The position numbers and the translations under genes are program-made. From positions 1-40,725 of the forward strand of contig CACZOA010000002.1 in NCBI GenBank assembly GCA_902782665.1: 40,725 nt of DNA. The letters run 5' to 3'. This document shows, piece after piece, positions 25,024 to 32,654 of the stretch. This DNA comes from an uncultured Bacteroidales bacterium (GTDB lineage: Bacteria; Bacteroidota; Bacteroidia; Bacteroidales; Paludibacteraceae). The notes under the pieces are model-generated. The model saw only the letters and a program-made list of their open reading frames with translations. It ran no database searches and was not told the DNA's origin. Position 1 is the stretch's first letter. Each line of letters begins with the position of its first letter.

Positions 25024-25812
25024 TTATTTGTGTACACGTACTATGTCGACGGTGTGGCTGCCAGCTCCGATAAGATCGGGACGTTCAGCATTCTTCATTT
25101 GGAAGTCGACGAATTTTTCAAAAGACTCCTCGCTCATCTTGTTGATGACGGGGCGCATATAGTCTGATGGACCATCAGGTGAAAAAATCTTAACTCTCTC
25201 AAGACCTGTTAGTTTGTTAAGTCTGTCGATATCATCCACACGCATATAGTCGTAGAGCTCTTCGTTATCCGAGCGAACGTGGAAAGAATCGTCGATGAAT
25301 CCTTTCTCCATCAGATTGCAGATTCTGTCTTCTTCAAAGCAGTAAGTCAGGATGCAGTAGTCGTTCATCACGTATGCGTTGAAGATAAGTCCACCATCTT
25401 TAGTCACACGTTTAGCCTCATTCATTGCGATGAGTTTTTCTTCGTCGCCGATAAGATGGTATAGAGGTCCGAAGTTGAGAGTGATGTCAAAACTATTGTC
25501 AGGCAGGAACGACAAATCTTTAGCGTTACCTTGGAATGCTTTCACTGTGTCGCCTTTTGATTTCAGGATATCGAGGTTATGTTTCACCAGCTCCACAGCA
25601 GTCACGTCGCAGCCAAGTTCAGCAAGAGCGAAGGAATATCTTCCCGTCGCAGCACCTAAATCAAGAAGTTTCAGACCGTTGCAATTGTCGGGCAGAAATT
25701 GTTTGATATAGTGCATAGTCACACGGAATTCCACCATTCCATGTCGGCGAGTCAGACGTAAATCTTCCTTATGCTTATTATAATACTTGGTTAAAAGTTT
25801 GTCTCTCTGCAT
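25024..25812 (-). CDS. Class I SAM-dependent methyltransferase
   Basis: The 262-residue protein has motif I LLDLGAATGRYS, an acidic residue ending strand 2 (VTAVEL), motif II/III around AKDLSFLPDNSFDITLNFGPLYHL and motif IV VTKDGGLIFNAYV, a standard Rossmann methyltransferase of the Methyltransf_11/25 type. The substrate cannot be inferred. An upstream in-frame ATG at 25914 would add 34 residues, but a TACTTTTG -7 box at 25837-25830 lies between the two starts, so ATG 25812 is preferred. The Rieske-like lipoprotein follows 8 bp later. Confidence 0.85.
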   Translation of the reverse strand: MQRDKLLTKYYNKHKEDLRLTRRHGMVEFRVTMHYIKQFLPDNCNGLKLLDLGAATGRYSFALAELGCDVTAVELVKHNLDILKSKGDTVKAFQGNAKDLSFLPDNSFDITLNFGPLYHLIGDEEKLIAMNEAKRVTKDGGLIFNAYVMNDYCILTYCFEEDRICNLMEKGFIDDSFHVRSDNEELYDYMRVDDIDRLNKLTGLERVKIFSPDGPSDYMRPVINKMSEESFEKFVDFQMKNAERPDLIGAGSHTVDIVRVHK

Positions 25813-25829
25813 TGTTCTGAAATTTGGTG

Positions 25830-25837
25830 CAAAAGTA
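25830..25837 (-). promoter_or_regulatory. -7 box for the methyltransferase gene
   Basis: The minus-strand TACTTTTG lies 17 bp upstream of ATG 25812. It decides the start choice for that gene. Confidence 0.5.
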
Positions 25838-25939
25838 GGGAAAAAGGGGAGAAGAAAAAAATCAAAACTGGCAAAAGCAGAAGACGAATTCATATCATCT
25901 CGAGACTTTGTCACGGATTGCTCTCGCTTTGCTCGGTAG

Positions 25940-26032
25940 CGTCTTTCAGACGAAAAGGATGGAGCTAAAAAAGAGGATTGTTAAGGGCGGAACGCCCTAA
26001 CCCCTTCCCAAGTGCGAGCCGTAGGCGAGCAC
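25940..26032. repeat. Cluster of intergenic hairpins
   Basis: Three stems lie within 93 bp: CGTCT-TTC-AGACG (25940-25952), AGGGCG-GAA-CGCCCT (25984-25998) and GTGC...GCAC (26012-26032). It is GC-rich compared with the AT-rich flanks and has no ORF. It looks like a structured intergenic repeat or the remnant of a mobile element. Confidence 0.5.
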
Positions 26033-26131
26033 ATATATAAAACCATAGAGGATAGAATTTTTCAGAGAAAGTCTACGACTATTTTTGAGGGGGAAAGACG
26101 AAAAATCAATCAAAAATGTGATAATGCCAAA

Positions 26132-26161
26132 AAATCCAAAATCAAAACTGACTTTGGATTT
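26132..26161 (-). terminator. Terminator of the gamma-carbonic-anhydrase-like gene
   Basis: AAATCCAAA (26132-26140) and TTTGGATTT (26153-26161) form a 9-bp stem. On the minus strand it is followed by a T run (complement of 26129-26134), 24 bp after the stop at 26185. Confidence 0.65.
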
Positions 26162-26184
26162 ATTTAGCATTTAGCATTTTTAAT

Positions 26185-26712
26185 TTATTCTTCGTACCAG
26201 CTTGCATACAAATGATAGTTGTCGGAGATTCTTTGGATCATATCCTTTGATTGTTCTGGGGAAACATCCTTGATTTTCTTTGCCGGAACACCTGCCATTA
26301 GACTTCCCGGCTCAACAATCGTACCGCTTGTCACCACAGCTCCTGCGGCGATGATCGAACCTTCTCCCACCACCACATTATCCAACACGATGGAGCCCAT
26401 TCCAATCAACACGTTGTTTTCGATTTTGGCTCCGTGGATAGTGGCGTTATGTCCCACCGACACATTGTCGCCGAGTTCAATTGTGGATGGTTTTGGTGAT
26501 TTGTCGTATAGAGTGTGAAGCACTGCACCGTCTTGTATATTGACGTTCTTTCCGATCTTTATGGAGTTGACGTCGCCACGAAGCACAGCGCCAAACCAGA
26601 TACTGCTGTTGTCTCCGATCTCCACGTTACCGATCACTGCGGCGTTGTCTGCCAAAAAAACATTCTCTCCAATTTTCGGTGTGTAGCCTCTGACTGATTT
26701 TATAATTGCCAT
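26185..26712 (-). CDS. Gamma-carbonic-anhydrase-like hexapeptide-repeat protein
   Basis: The 175-residue protein is a left-handed beta-helix built of hexapeptide repeats (AAVIGNVEIGDNSSIW, TIHGAKIENNVLIGMGSI, VVVGEGSIIAAGAVV) with a C-terminal helix. It has the metal-site features of the gamma-CA/YrdA/PaaY family: a histidine in GAVLHTL and two in VGHNATIHG. Whether it is an active carbonic anhydrase is uncertain; many relatives show weak or no activity. Alternative names are acyltransferase-like or ferripyochelin-binding-like. It stands alone on its strand, with a terminator just after it. Confidence 0.88.
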   Translation of the reverse strand: MAIIKSVRGYTPKIGENVFLADNAAVIGNVEIGDNSSIWFGAVLRGDVNSIKIGKNVNIQDGAVLHTLYDKSPKPSTIELGDNVSVGHNATIHGAKIENNVLIGMGSIVLDNVVVGEGSIIAAGAVVTSGTIVEPGSLMAGVPAKKIKDVSPEQSKDMIQRISDNYHLYASWYEE

Positions 26713-26948
26713 AGTTGTTTATCTTCTAATTTATTAATTTTTAAGGTGAATTTCCAAGAGCATACACAAGTGTTGTCAGTCATATTTTGGTTTTTAGACA
26801 TCTCGATTCATAATCACACTTGTTATTTACTGTTTTCAAAATTACATCCTTTTATTAAAAAAAGAAAATTGTCGGATGGAAACTTTCCGTCTAAGTTTGA
26901 AAACCTTGTGTATAAAAAACGTCTCATCATATTTAAAAAATCTGCCTG

Positions 26949-26982
26949 AACTTTCCAAAATGGGAAAGTTTGTTTATCTTTG
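26949..26982 (+). promoter_or_regulatory. Promoter with overlapping inverted repeat for the toxin-antitoxin pair
   Basis: AACTTTCC (26949-26956) and GGAAAGTT (26963-26970) form an inverted repeat directly ahead of TATCTTTG (26975-26982), a -7 box 29 bp before the toxin ATG. The repeat occupies the -33 region, a natural operator for autorepression by the HigA-type regulator. Confidence 0.6.
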
Positions 26983-27011
26983 AACCGATATTGATTGATA
27001 ACAGTATAAAA

Positions 27012-27350
27012 ATGAATGACGAACCAAAATTTGACGTAGTATACACAAAGGAGGTATATGCGTTTCTAAAACTCCTTCCTGAAAGAGTTCAGGATAAAGT
27101 TGTGTATAATATCGATAAAAGTCGATATTAAATAGACAATGAATTATTCAAAAAACTAGAAGGTGAGATTTGGGAGTTTAGAACAAATTACAATAATTTA
27201 TGTATTCGACTTCTTGCCTTTTGGGATAAAGAACAAAAGAAAGTAGTGGTTGCAACGCATGGGTTTATAAAGAAATCTAAAAAAACACCACAACAAGAGA
27301 TAAAGAAAGCAGAATCTTTAAGACAAGAGTATTATAAATCTAAAAAGTGA
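27012..27350 (+). pseudogene. higB: HigB/RelE-type toxin gene interrupted by an in-frame stop
   Basis: The frame from ATG 27012 to TGA 27348-27350 encodes a Gp49-like HigB toxin, an mRNA interferase, of about 112 residues. Codon 40 (27129-27131) is TAA. Before it the product reads MNDEPKFDVVYTKEVYAFLK...NIDKSRY; after it the same frame continues as IDNELFKKLEGEIWEFRTNY and later LLAFWDKEQKKVVVATHGFIKKSKK. The latter part carries the conserved core and catalytic region of the family. A single base change would restore one continuous toxin. An 8-bp inverted repeat (27108-27115 and 27122-27129) ends at the first base of the stop. Most likely a nonsense-inactivated toxin; sequencing error or readthrough are alternatives. 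Confidence 0.85.
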
Positions 27351-27354
27351 AATT

Positions 27355-27663
27355 ATGGAATTGATCACACATGAAGAAATGCTAGATAGACTTATTGGTG
27401 TCAAAGGAACTCCAAGAAGAGATAAATACGACAAAGACATTGAAGACTTTCTAATCGGGGAAGCCATTAAGAAGACTCGTTTGCAACAGAATCTCACACA
27501 GAAGCAGTTGGGAGAGTTGGTCGGAGTGAAGGAGGCTCGGATTTCTAAGATAGAAAGTGGAAAGAGCATTACCTGGACCACCATTGTGAAGGTGTTCAAA
27601 GCTATGGGTGCCAACTCTGGCACACTCGACCTTGGAGAAATGGGACGCGTGGCGTTGTGGTAA
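27355..27663 (+). CDS. higA: HigA-type antitoxin, XRE helix-turn-helix
   Basis: The 102-residue protein has an XRE/Cro HTH domain (about residues 35-90): AIKKTRLQQNLTQKQLGELV, then GVKEARISKIESGKSITWTT. The N-terminal 35 residues would wrap the toxin. It lies 4 bp after the broken toxin frame, in the toxin-first order typical of HigBA. It should neutralise HigB and repress the operon through the inverted repeat at 26949-26970. The frame is intact, so an antitoxin persists next to a disabled toxin. Confidence 0.9.
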   Translation: MELITHEEMLDRLIGVKGTPRRDKYDKDIEDFLIGEAIKKTRLQQNLTQKQLGELVGVKEARISKIESGKSITWTTIVKVFKAMGANSGTLDLGEMGRVALW

Positions 27664-27690
27664 ATGCTGTATGTGGAATAATAAAATTTG

Positions 27691-27732
27691 AGGAGGGCAT
27701 ATCATTTTGATACACCCTCCTGCATATTTTTT
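27691..27732. terminator. Bidirectional terminator between higA and rlmL
   Basis: AGGAGGG (27691-27697) pairs with CCCTCCT (27715-27721), with an inner TATC/GATA stem and symmetric CA internal loops. It is followed by TGCATATTTTTT on the plus strand; the opposite side gives a T-rich minus-strand tail, so it can end both genes. Confidence 0.8.
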
Positions 27733-27741
27733 CGTCAAACT

Positions 27742-29517
27742 TTAATCATCTAGATCGTCATTGTTGCGACGGTCGTTGCGGAAATTTCCTTTTGTTCCTT
27801 TGAAACGCTCTTCTTTGGATTTGTGCATACGTGGACTTCTGTCTTCGTCACGGCTTCCCTTGCGGAAATCACGTCTTTCTCCTCTTCTGTCGTCACGTCC
27901 TCCTCTGCGGAAATCACGTTTACCTTCGAAGTTGTCATCGTCTCTATCTCTGCGGAAACCGCCTCTTCTGTCATCACGTCTTTCTCCTCTTCTGTCGTCG
28001 CGTCCACCTCTGCGGAAATCACGTTTGCCTTCGAAATTGTCGTCTCGGTCTCTGCGGAATCCTCCTCTTCTGTCATCACCGTCTTCGTCATTATTCCTTT
28101 CGAAACGTTTCTTGCGCTCATCCAGTTTTCTGTCGAACTCTTTCTTCTCGGCCCAACGTTTTGCTCTCTCTTCACGTTCTGCCTGCTCCTCGTGGCGACG
28201 ACGCAAATATGCGTGGCGGTCAGTTTCCTTCAAATCCTTTCCATCCTCGTCCACGTATTTTCTGCGCATTGGATTGAAAAATTCGTTTTCCTCGCGGCGG
28301 TCGTCTCTTCTCTCCTCTCTCTTTTCCTCTCTTTCACGTGAACGACGCTCCTTGCCATCACGCACGTAGTCTTCTCTACGACCAGAGAACATCTCATATT
28401 TGCGGAATTCGCAATCGATGTTGCCATTCTTGAGCTCCACTTTGAAAGATGGAGAAAGACGGATCTGTGATGTGACCTCGTTAGGCACTGTTATGATCCA
28501 AGCGTTCTTTCCTACACAATCCTCCTTAAGTTTCTTGCCGATTTCAGCGTAAAGAGTAGGAAGGTCGTCACCGGCACCGATACGTTCTCCGTATGGTGGG
28601 TTGAACATGATCATCGCATCTGTCTCAGGAATCTTAAGCTCCTGGAATGGAATGCAAGTAAGCTTCACGTAACTTGCCAAACCGGCGTTAGTCACGTTCT
28701 TCTCAGCGATCTCGATGCTGCTGCGCAAGATATCTGAACCGTAGATTGTGTAGTCGAACTCTTTTTCACGGCTGTCGTCCTGGAATATCTCGTCGAACAT
28801 TTCAGGGTCATAGTCTTTCCATGTCTGGAAAGCGAAGTTTTTGCGGTAAAGACCTGGAGCGATTCCTTTGGCGATCATGGCTGCCTCAACAAGGATTGTT
28901 CCCGAACCACACATTGGGTCGATGAAGTCGCTCTGTCCGTTCCACTCTGCCATCAACAGCATACCTGCAGCCAACACCTCGTTGATAGGAGCTGCTGTCT
29001 GTGCCACTCTGTAGCCACGCTTGTGTAGCGACTCACCGGAAGAATCCAATGAGATCGTACATTGTCTGTCGGCAACGTGGATATTGATATACAAGTCGGG
29101 ATTTGTAAGACGCACACTTGGACGTTTGCCTATCTTCTCCATGAATCTGTCGGCAATAGCGTCTTTCACTCTATACTGCAAAAACTGTGAGTGACGGAAT
29201 ACATCTGAAAAGACAGTGGCGTCGATCGCAAAAGTCTTTCTGTCGTCAAGATACTCATCCCAATCAAAGGCCTTCACTTTTTCGTATACCTCGTCCGCAC
29301 TTTCGGCCTCGAAAGTGTAGATAGGTTTGAGCACTCTCAATGCTGTACGACAAAAGAAGTTTGCCATATACAACATTTTCTTGTCACCGTAGAAGCTTAC
29401 ACCTCTGCGTACTTCCTGTACATTCTCGGCTCCAAGATCAATTAGTTCTTTTGCCAATACGCCCTCCAACCCTTGGAAGGTCTTAGCCACCATTTCAAAT
29501 TTTTCTGCCACTTGCAA
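27742..29517 (-). CDS. rlmL: RlmL-like rRNA methyltransferase with charged repeat tail
   Basis: The first 375 or so residues form a THUMP domain (about 50-160) and a class I methyltransferase domain. It has motif I DPMCGSGTILVEAAM and the catalytic NPPYGERIG, as in the N-terminal RlmL half that makes m2G2445 in 23S rRNA. The following 200 residues are low-complexity Arg/Asp/Gly/Lys sequence with a two-copy 35-residue repeat (RRGGFRRDRDD...RRGERRD), probably disordered and RNA-binding. Many Bacteroidota relatives lack so long a tail. The exact rRNA site is inferred from family only. Start ATG 29517 is 7 bp after the preceding gene. Confidence 0.85.
   Translation of the reverse strand: MQVAEKFEMVAKTFQGLEGVLAKELIDLGAENVQEVRRGVSFYGDKKMLYMANFFCRTALRVLKPIYTFEAESADEVYEKVKAFDWDEYLDDRKTFAIDATVFSDVFRHSQFLQYRVKDAIADRFMEKIGKRPSVRLTNPDLYINIHVADRQCTISLDSSGESLHKRGYRVAQTAAPINEVLAAGMLLMAEWNGQSDFIDPMCGSGTILVEAAMIAKGIAPGLYRKNFAFQTWKDYDPEMFDEIFQDDSREKEFDYTIYGSDILRSSIEIAEKNVTNAGLASYVKLTCIPFQELKIPETDAMIMFNPPYGERIGAGDDLPTLYAEIGKKLKEDCVGKNAWIITVPNEVTSQIRLSPSFKVELKNGNIDCEFRKYEMFSGRREDYVRDGKERRSREREEKREERRDDRREENEFFNPMRRKYVDEDGKDLKETDRHAYLRRRHEEQAEREERAKRWAEKKEFDRKLDERKKRFERNNDEDGDDRRGGFRRDRDDNFEGKRDFRRGGRDDRRGERRDDRRGGFRRDRDDDNFEGKRDFRRGGRDDRRGERRDFRKGSRDEDRSPRMHKSKEERFKGTKGNFRNDRRNNDDLDD
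27880..28090. repeat. Two-copy 105-bp tandem repeat inside the rlmL tail
   Basis: The same block, marked by ATCACGTTTrCCTTCGAA at about 27913 and 28018, recurs with a 105-bp period and few mismatches. In protein it gives the 34- and 35-residue RRGGFRRDRDD...GERRD units, differing by one Asp. Confidence 0.8.
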
Positions 29518-29523
29518 AATTCT

Positions 29524-30276
29524 TTAAATTTCCTGCAAAGATACGCTATTTTCCAATGAGTTGGTATCTGCCATGCTCATTTTTCTTTTCTCAGCACGAC
29601 GATAATAATAGATAATACCGTATTCCTTACATTTATCAAGTTTTTCTTCTTCTTCTTTATTTGCGTAAGTGCTCTCCACCTCGTCCCAGATCTGAAGGAT
29701 GATGGCGTCAACTTCTTTGTTGAGCATATTCACCTCTTCCATCTTTCTCACTGTGTTTGCCTGGAGAACCTTCTGCTTGTTCTCAAGTTCGGCGAAGTTT
29801 TCGTAGAACACTTTCACTTTCTGGATAGACGGGTTGTAGATGGGAGCTCCACCTTTCATCTGGCGGTCACGCTCTCCATTGATCACCTTTTGACCCCACT
29901 CAAGAAGTTTCTCGTCTGTTGAGAGGTCTGGCACCACAGTGTTCTCTGGCTGCAAACCGTATAATAGTTTGAACTCAGCCTTGATCTCTTTTCTCAACAC
30001 ACACATGTTGACTACTTGGATGAAGTGTGACACATAAAGACGTGCCATCTTCAGAGTTTCCTGATAGCCTTTGTTGCTCTTCACCTGTAGATCGGAGCAC
30101 TGCTTGTATTCATCCAACGCGCGTTCATAACGGATGAGTAGAGATCTTGCCTCTTCAAGAGTTTTCAATGAAAAAGCAAGGTTGCGGATATCGCCTATTT
30201 TCTGGCCTTGCTCCACTGCCGACTTCAATGTGCGAAGACGGGCTTGATTTGTATTTGGTAATCTTCTGTATGGCAT
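29524..30276 (-). CDS. Conserved helical protein, unknown function
   Basis: The 250-residue protein has no signal peptide or membrane helix and is predicted almost wholly alpha-helical with charged, coiled-coil-prone stretches (for example residues 155-190). I know the MPYRRLPNTxxAR opening only from uncharacterised Bacteroidota proteins. The gene is packed between the polyprenyl synthase (3 bp gap) and the RlmL-like methyltransferase (6 bp gap), suggesting one transcription unit. Nothing in it identifies a catalytic site. A TATCTTTG box within its 3' end (29543-29536) could give rlmL its own promoter. Confidence 0.75.
   Translation of the reverse strand: MPYRRLPNTNQARLRTLKSAVEQGQKIGDIRNLAFSLKTLEEARSLLIRYERALDEYKQCSDLQVKSNKGYQETLKMARLYVSHFIQVVNMCVLRKEIKAEFKLLYGLQPENTVVPDLSTDEKLLEWGQKVINGERDRQMKGGAPIYNPSIQKVKVFYENFAELENKQKVLQANTVRKMEEVNMLNKEVDAIILQIWDEVESTYANKEEEEKLDKCKEYGIIYYYRRAEKRKMSMADTNSLENSVSLQEI
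29536..29543 (-). promoter_or_regulatory. Possible internal -7 box for rlmL
   Basis: The minus-strand TATCTTTG lies 18 bp upstream of ATG 29517, inside the end of the upstream gene. No -33 match was checked as convincing. Confidence 0.35.
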
Positions 30277-30279
30277 CTG

Positions 30280-31251
30280 TTAGTCCTCCCTGTAAAGTAG
30301 TGATTCTGCAATTGATTTCAGTACCTCTTTTTTGTCGGCACTCAATGAAAGTTGGTTTAGTGATTCCAAAGCTTTCTGATAATAGCTGTTCATCTTTTCT
30401 TCAGCTATTTTGCCTATGTTGAGAGAATTGTAGATTGCTGTCACAGCCTTCACCTTCTCGTCTCTGTCGAATGACTCTTTTGAGATCCATTCCGTCAACG
30501 ATTTCTTAGTGTCGCCTGATGATTTCTCAAGGGCGGTGATTAGCAGGTAAGTCTTTTTGTTGCAACAGATGTCGCCACCGATTTTCTTTCCGAATTTTTT
30601 CACGTCACCATACACATCCAGCCAGTCATCCTTTAGTTGGAATGCCAGACCGACGTTTATTCCGAACTCATATATAAGGTCTGCGTCTTTAGCCGATGCT
30701 TTTGCGCATATTGCGCCGATTTTCAGGCTTGCGGCAAGAAGCACGGCAGTCTTCAAGCGAATCATTGCTATATATTCGTCTGCTGTGACGTCGTTGCGAG
30801 ATTCAAAGTCCATATCATATTGCTGACCTTCACACACTTCTATTGTTGTCTGGTTGAAGACAGAAAGAAGAGAAGGAAGCAGAGAGTGCTCCGCTCTGCA
30901 CATCACTTCGTAAGCTTGGGAAAGCATCACGTCTCCAGAAAGGATGGCGGTGTTCTCATTCCATTTTTTGTGTACGGTAGGTTTGCCACGACGCATATCA
31001 GCATTGTCCATGATATCATCGTGAAGAAGGGTGAAGTTGTGATACACTTCAAGTGCACATGCCGGATAAACAGCATCATTCACTTTGCCTCCAAAGAGAT
31101 CGCACGCCATCAACGCGAATGTTGGGCGAAGACGTTTGCCTCCGATTGAAAGCACGTATCGAATCGGCTCATACAGATTGTATGGCTCCTTGCCCTCGAA
31201 AATCGAGACAAGTGTCGATTCAATCAGTGGTAGATAATCTTTTGTGTTCAT
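30280..31251 (-). CDS. Polyprenyl diphosphate synthase
   Basis: This trans-prenyltransferase elongates allylic diphosphates with isopentenyl diphosphate for quinones or the wall lipid carrier pathway. The 323 residues have IGGKRLRP, the first aspartate-rich motif DDIMD (78-82) and the second motif FQLKDDWLD. Phe73 five residues before the first Asp suggests limited chain length, but the product cannot be fixed from sequence. ATG 31251 (MNTKDYLPLI) fits the family; a longer in-frame start at 31365 would translate a repeat-bearing intergenic region and is rejected. Confidence 0.9.
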   Translation of the reverse strand: MNTKDYLPLIESTLVSIFEGKEPYNLYEPIRYVLSIGGKRLRPTFALMACDLFGGKVNDAVYPACALEVYHNFTLLHDDIMDNADMRRGKPTVHKKWNENTAILSGDVMLSQAYEVMCRAEHSLLPSLLSVFNQTTIEVCEGQQYDMDFESRNDVTADEYIAMIRLKTAVLLAASLKIGAICAKASAKDADLIYEFGINVGLAFQLKDDWLDVYGDVKKFGKKIGGDICCNKKTYLLITALEKSSGDTKKSLTEWISKESFDRDEKVKAVTAIYNSLNIGKIAEEKMNSYYQKALESLNQLSLSADKKEVLKSIAESLLYRED

Positions 31252-31284
31252 ATAATATAAAGTCCTTTGTTTCTTTGTTTTGTT

Positions 31285-31311
31285 CGTAGGGGCAATTCCT
31301 TGTGGTTGCCC
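31285..31311. repeat. Intergenic GGGCAA palindrome
   Basis: GGGCAA (31290-31295) pairs with TTGCCC (31306-31311), with an inner CC-TTGT-GG stem. It is preceded by CGTAGG. It lies in the 138-bp gap between trmB and the polyprenyl synthase and resembles short palindromes scattered in other Bacteroidales genomes. Confidence 0.5.
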
Positions 31312-31389
31312 ATGTTTATGATCCCTTGTGATCGTCCTGTCTTTACGGAACATGTAAATTGGCAAACTGTCAATTTAGCATTTGTCATT

Positions 31390-32163
31390 TCACACGACGT
31401 CCTGGCTACTGTTCTTTTCGCTGCGTTTGCTTCTGTTGTAGCTTCTGTAGGAATCATATTCGATATCCACATCCGGCTCCACAAACGTATCTCTGTGAGT
31501 CACTTTGAACGACACATATTTGATAGTCAGTCCACGTTCCAGCCACTGCTGTTCGTAGTAGGTGCGGATGGATAGGATCTTGTCGTCAGAGAATGAAGAA
31601 TGGTAAAGATCGTTGTTGCTGAATGTCACCTCATAACGGTTACTCTTTATCATCTCATTCGTGTATGTGAACATGAAGTTGCTGTCTGTCTTAAGATGCA
31701 CTGTAGCACCGTCTTTAAGAATCTGCTGGTAGAGACTCATGAATCTTGTGCTTGTCAGACGTTTGTTCACTTTCTTCATCTGTGGATCTGGGAATGTGAT
31801 CCATATTTCAGACACTTCGTCTTTGTCGAAGAATCCTGCGATGGCTTCGATATTGGTGCGGATGAACGCCACGTTCGGCATCTTTTGTTCAAGTGCCTCT
31901 TTAGCTCCAGCCCACATTCTCGCTCCCTTGATGTCGACACCGATGAAATTTTTGTCGGGATACATTTTCGCAAGTGCGACAGTGTATTCTCCGCGTCCAC
32001 ATCCTAATTCAAGCACGATAGGATTGTTGTTGCCGAAGAAAGTATTCCATTTTCCGCTCATCTCATGTCTTCCGCCTTGCTGCTGAAGATTGTAGAAAGG
32101 GCATTGGAACACGTGTGGATAGGAATCCATGTCGCTGAATTTCGCCAGTTTGTTTTTTGCCAT
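31390..32163 (-). CDS. trmB: tRNA (guanine-N7-)-methyltransferase
   Basis: TrmB makes m7G46 in the variable loop of tRNAs. The 257-residue protein has motif [23 protein letters not shown], and the family block [12 protein letters not shown] followed by [11 protein letters not shown]. The C-terminal extension ([20 protein letters not shown]) is basic. It starts 14 bp after gldH and is in the same minus-strand unit. Confidence 0.93.
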   Translation of the reverse strand: MAKNKLAKFSDMDSYPHVFQCPFYNLQQQGGRHEMSGKWNTFFGNNNPIVLELGCGRGEYTVALAKMYPDKNFIGVDIKGARMWAGAKEALEQKMPNVAFIRTNIEAIAGFFDKDEVSEIWITFPDPQMKKVNKRLTSTRFMSLYQQILKDGATVHLKTDSNFMFTYTNEMIKSNRYEVTFSNNDLYHSSFSDDKILSIRTYYEQQWLERGLTIKYVSFKVTHRDTFVEPDVDIEYDSYRSYNRSKRSEKNSSQDVV

Positions 32164-32177
32164 CGCTCTTTTTATTA

Positions 32178-32654
32178 TTATTCTGCATAGACTTTGCGAA
32201 CTCGTATGCCGACATCTGAGATGCCTTCAAGTACGTCTTCACGCATTCCCTGCCAAATGTTTATTTTGTAAGTTCCTTGTTTCGGAAATTTCACCATAGG
32301 CATGAACGACACTGGCAAATGGTAGATGTTGGCATAGTATGAAGCTATTCCGTCTCCCACCCAATGTCCATAGTTGTCTGCCAACGCGCACTCGATAGTG
32401 TCGCTGTAGATATCACCGCTCGGACTTTCCGCTTCGATGAAAAGCCAGAGGTTCTGATATTTGTATGTGCCTTTATTTCTCACATCCACCACGATCTCGT
32501 AGCAGTCTGTGGTGTCGTTCATCACATACTCGAATGCCAACGCATCGTCTTTTTTCCAGCCGTCTTCAGGGATATCCTTGATATCCTGGTAGACGCAATT
32601 GCTTCCGCACGAGGCAAGAAGCAGTAGTAAAAATCCGATGATGATTCTATTCAT
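32178..32654 (-). CDS. gldH: Gliding motility lipoprotein GldH family
   Basis: The 158-residue lipoprotein has a signal peptide ending LLASC (lipidated Cys16). The mature domain contains [19 protein letters not shown] and [24 protein letters not shown], characteristic of GldH. In Flavobacterium GldH is needed for gliding; it also occurs in non-gliding Bacteroidales, so motility cannot be inferred. ATG 32654 overlaps the end of ricT by 8 bp; a longer frame running to 33065 is a shadow of the ricT low-complexity tail and is rejected. The neighbours match the usual ricT-gldH order. Confidence 0.85.
   Translation of the reverse strand: MNRIIIGFLLLLLASCGSNCVYQDIKDIPEDGWKKDDALAFEYVMNDTTDCYEIVVDVRNKGTYKYQNLWLFIEAESPSGDIYSDTIECALADNYGHWVGDGIASYYANIYHLPVSFMPMVKFPKQGTYKINIWQGMREDVLEGISDVGIRVRKVYAE

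Noticed and set aside
26746-26949. 67-codon plus-strand ORF before the toxin gene
   Set aside because: Low-complexity AT-rich sequence ending at the operator repeat; no domain.
27823-28369. Plus-strand ORFs opposite the rlmL tail
   Set aside because: Repetitive Ser/Leu/Arg frames produced by the tandem repeat on the coding strand.
31252-31365. Longer start for the polyprenyl synthase
   Set aside because: It would include an intergenic palindromic repeat; the family start is at 31251.
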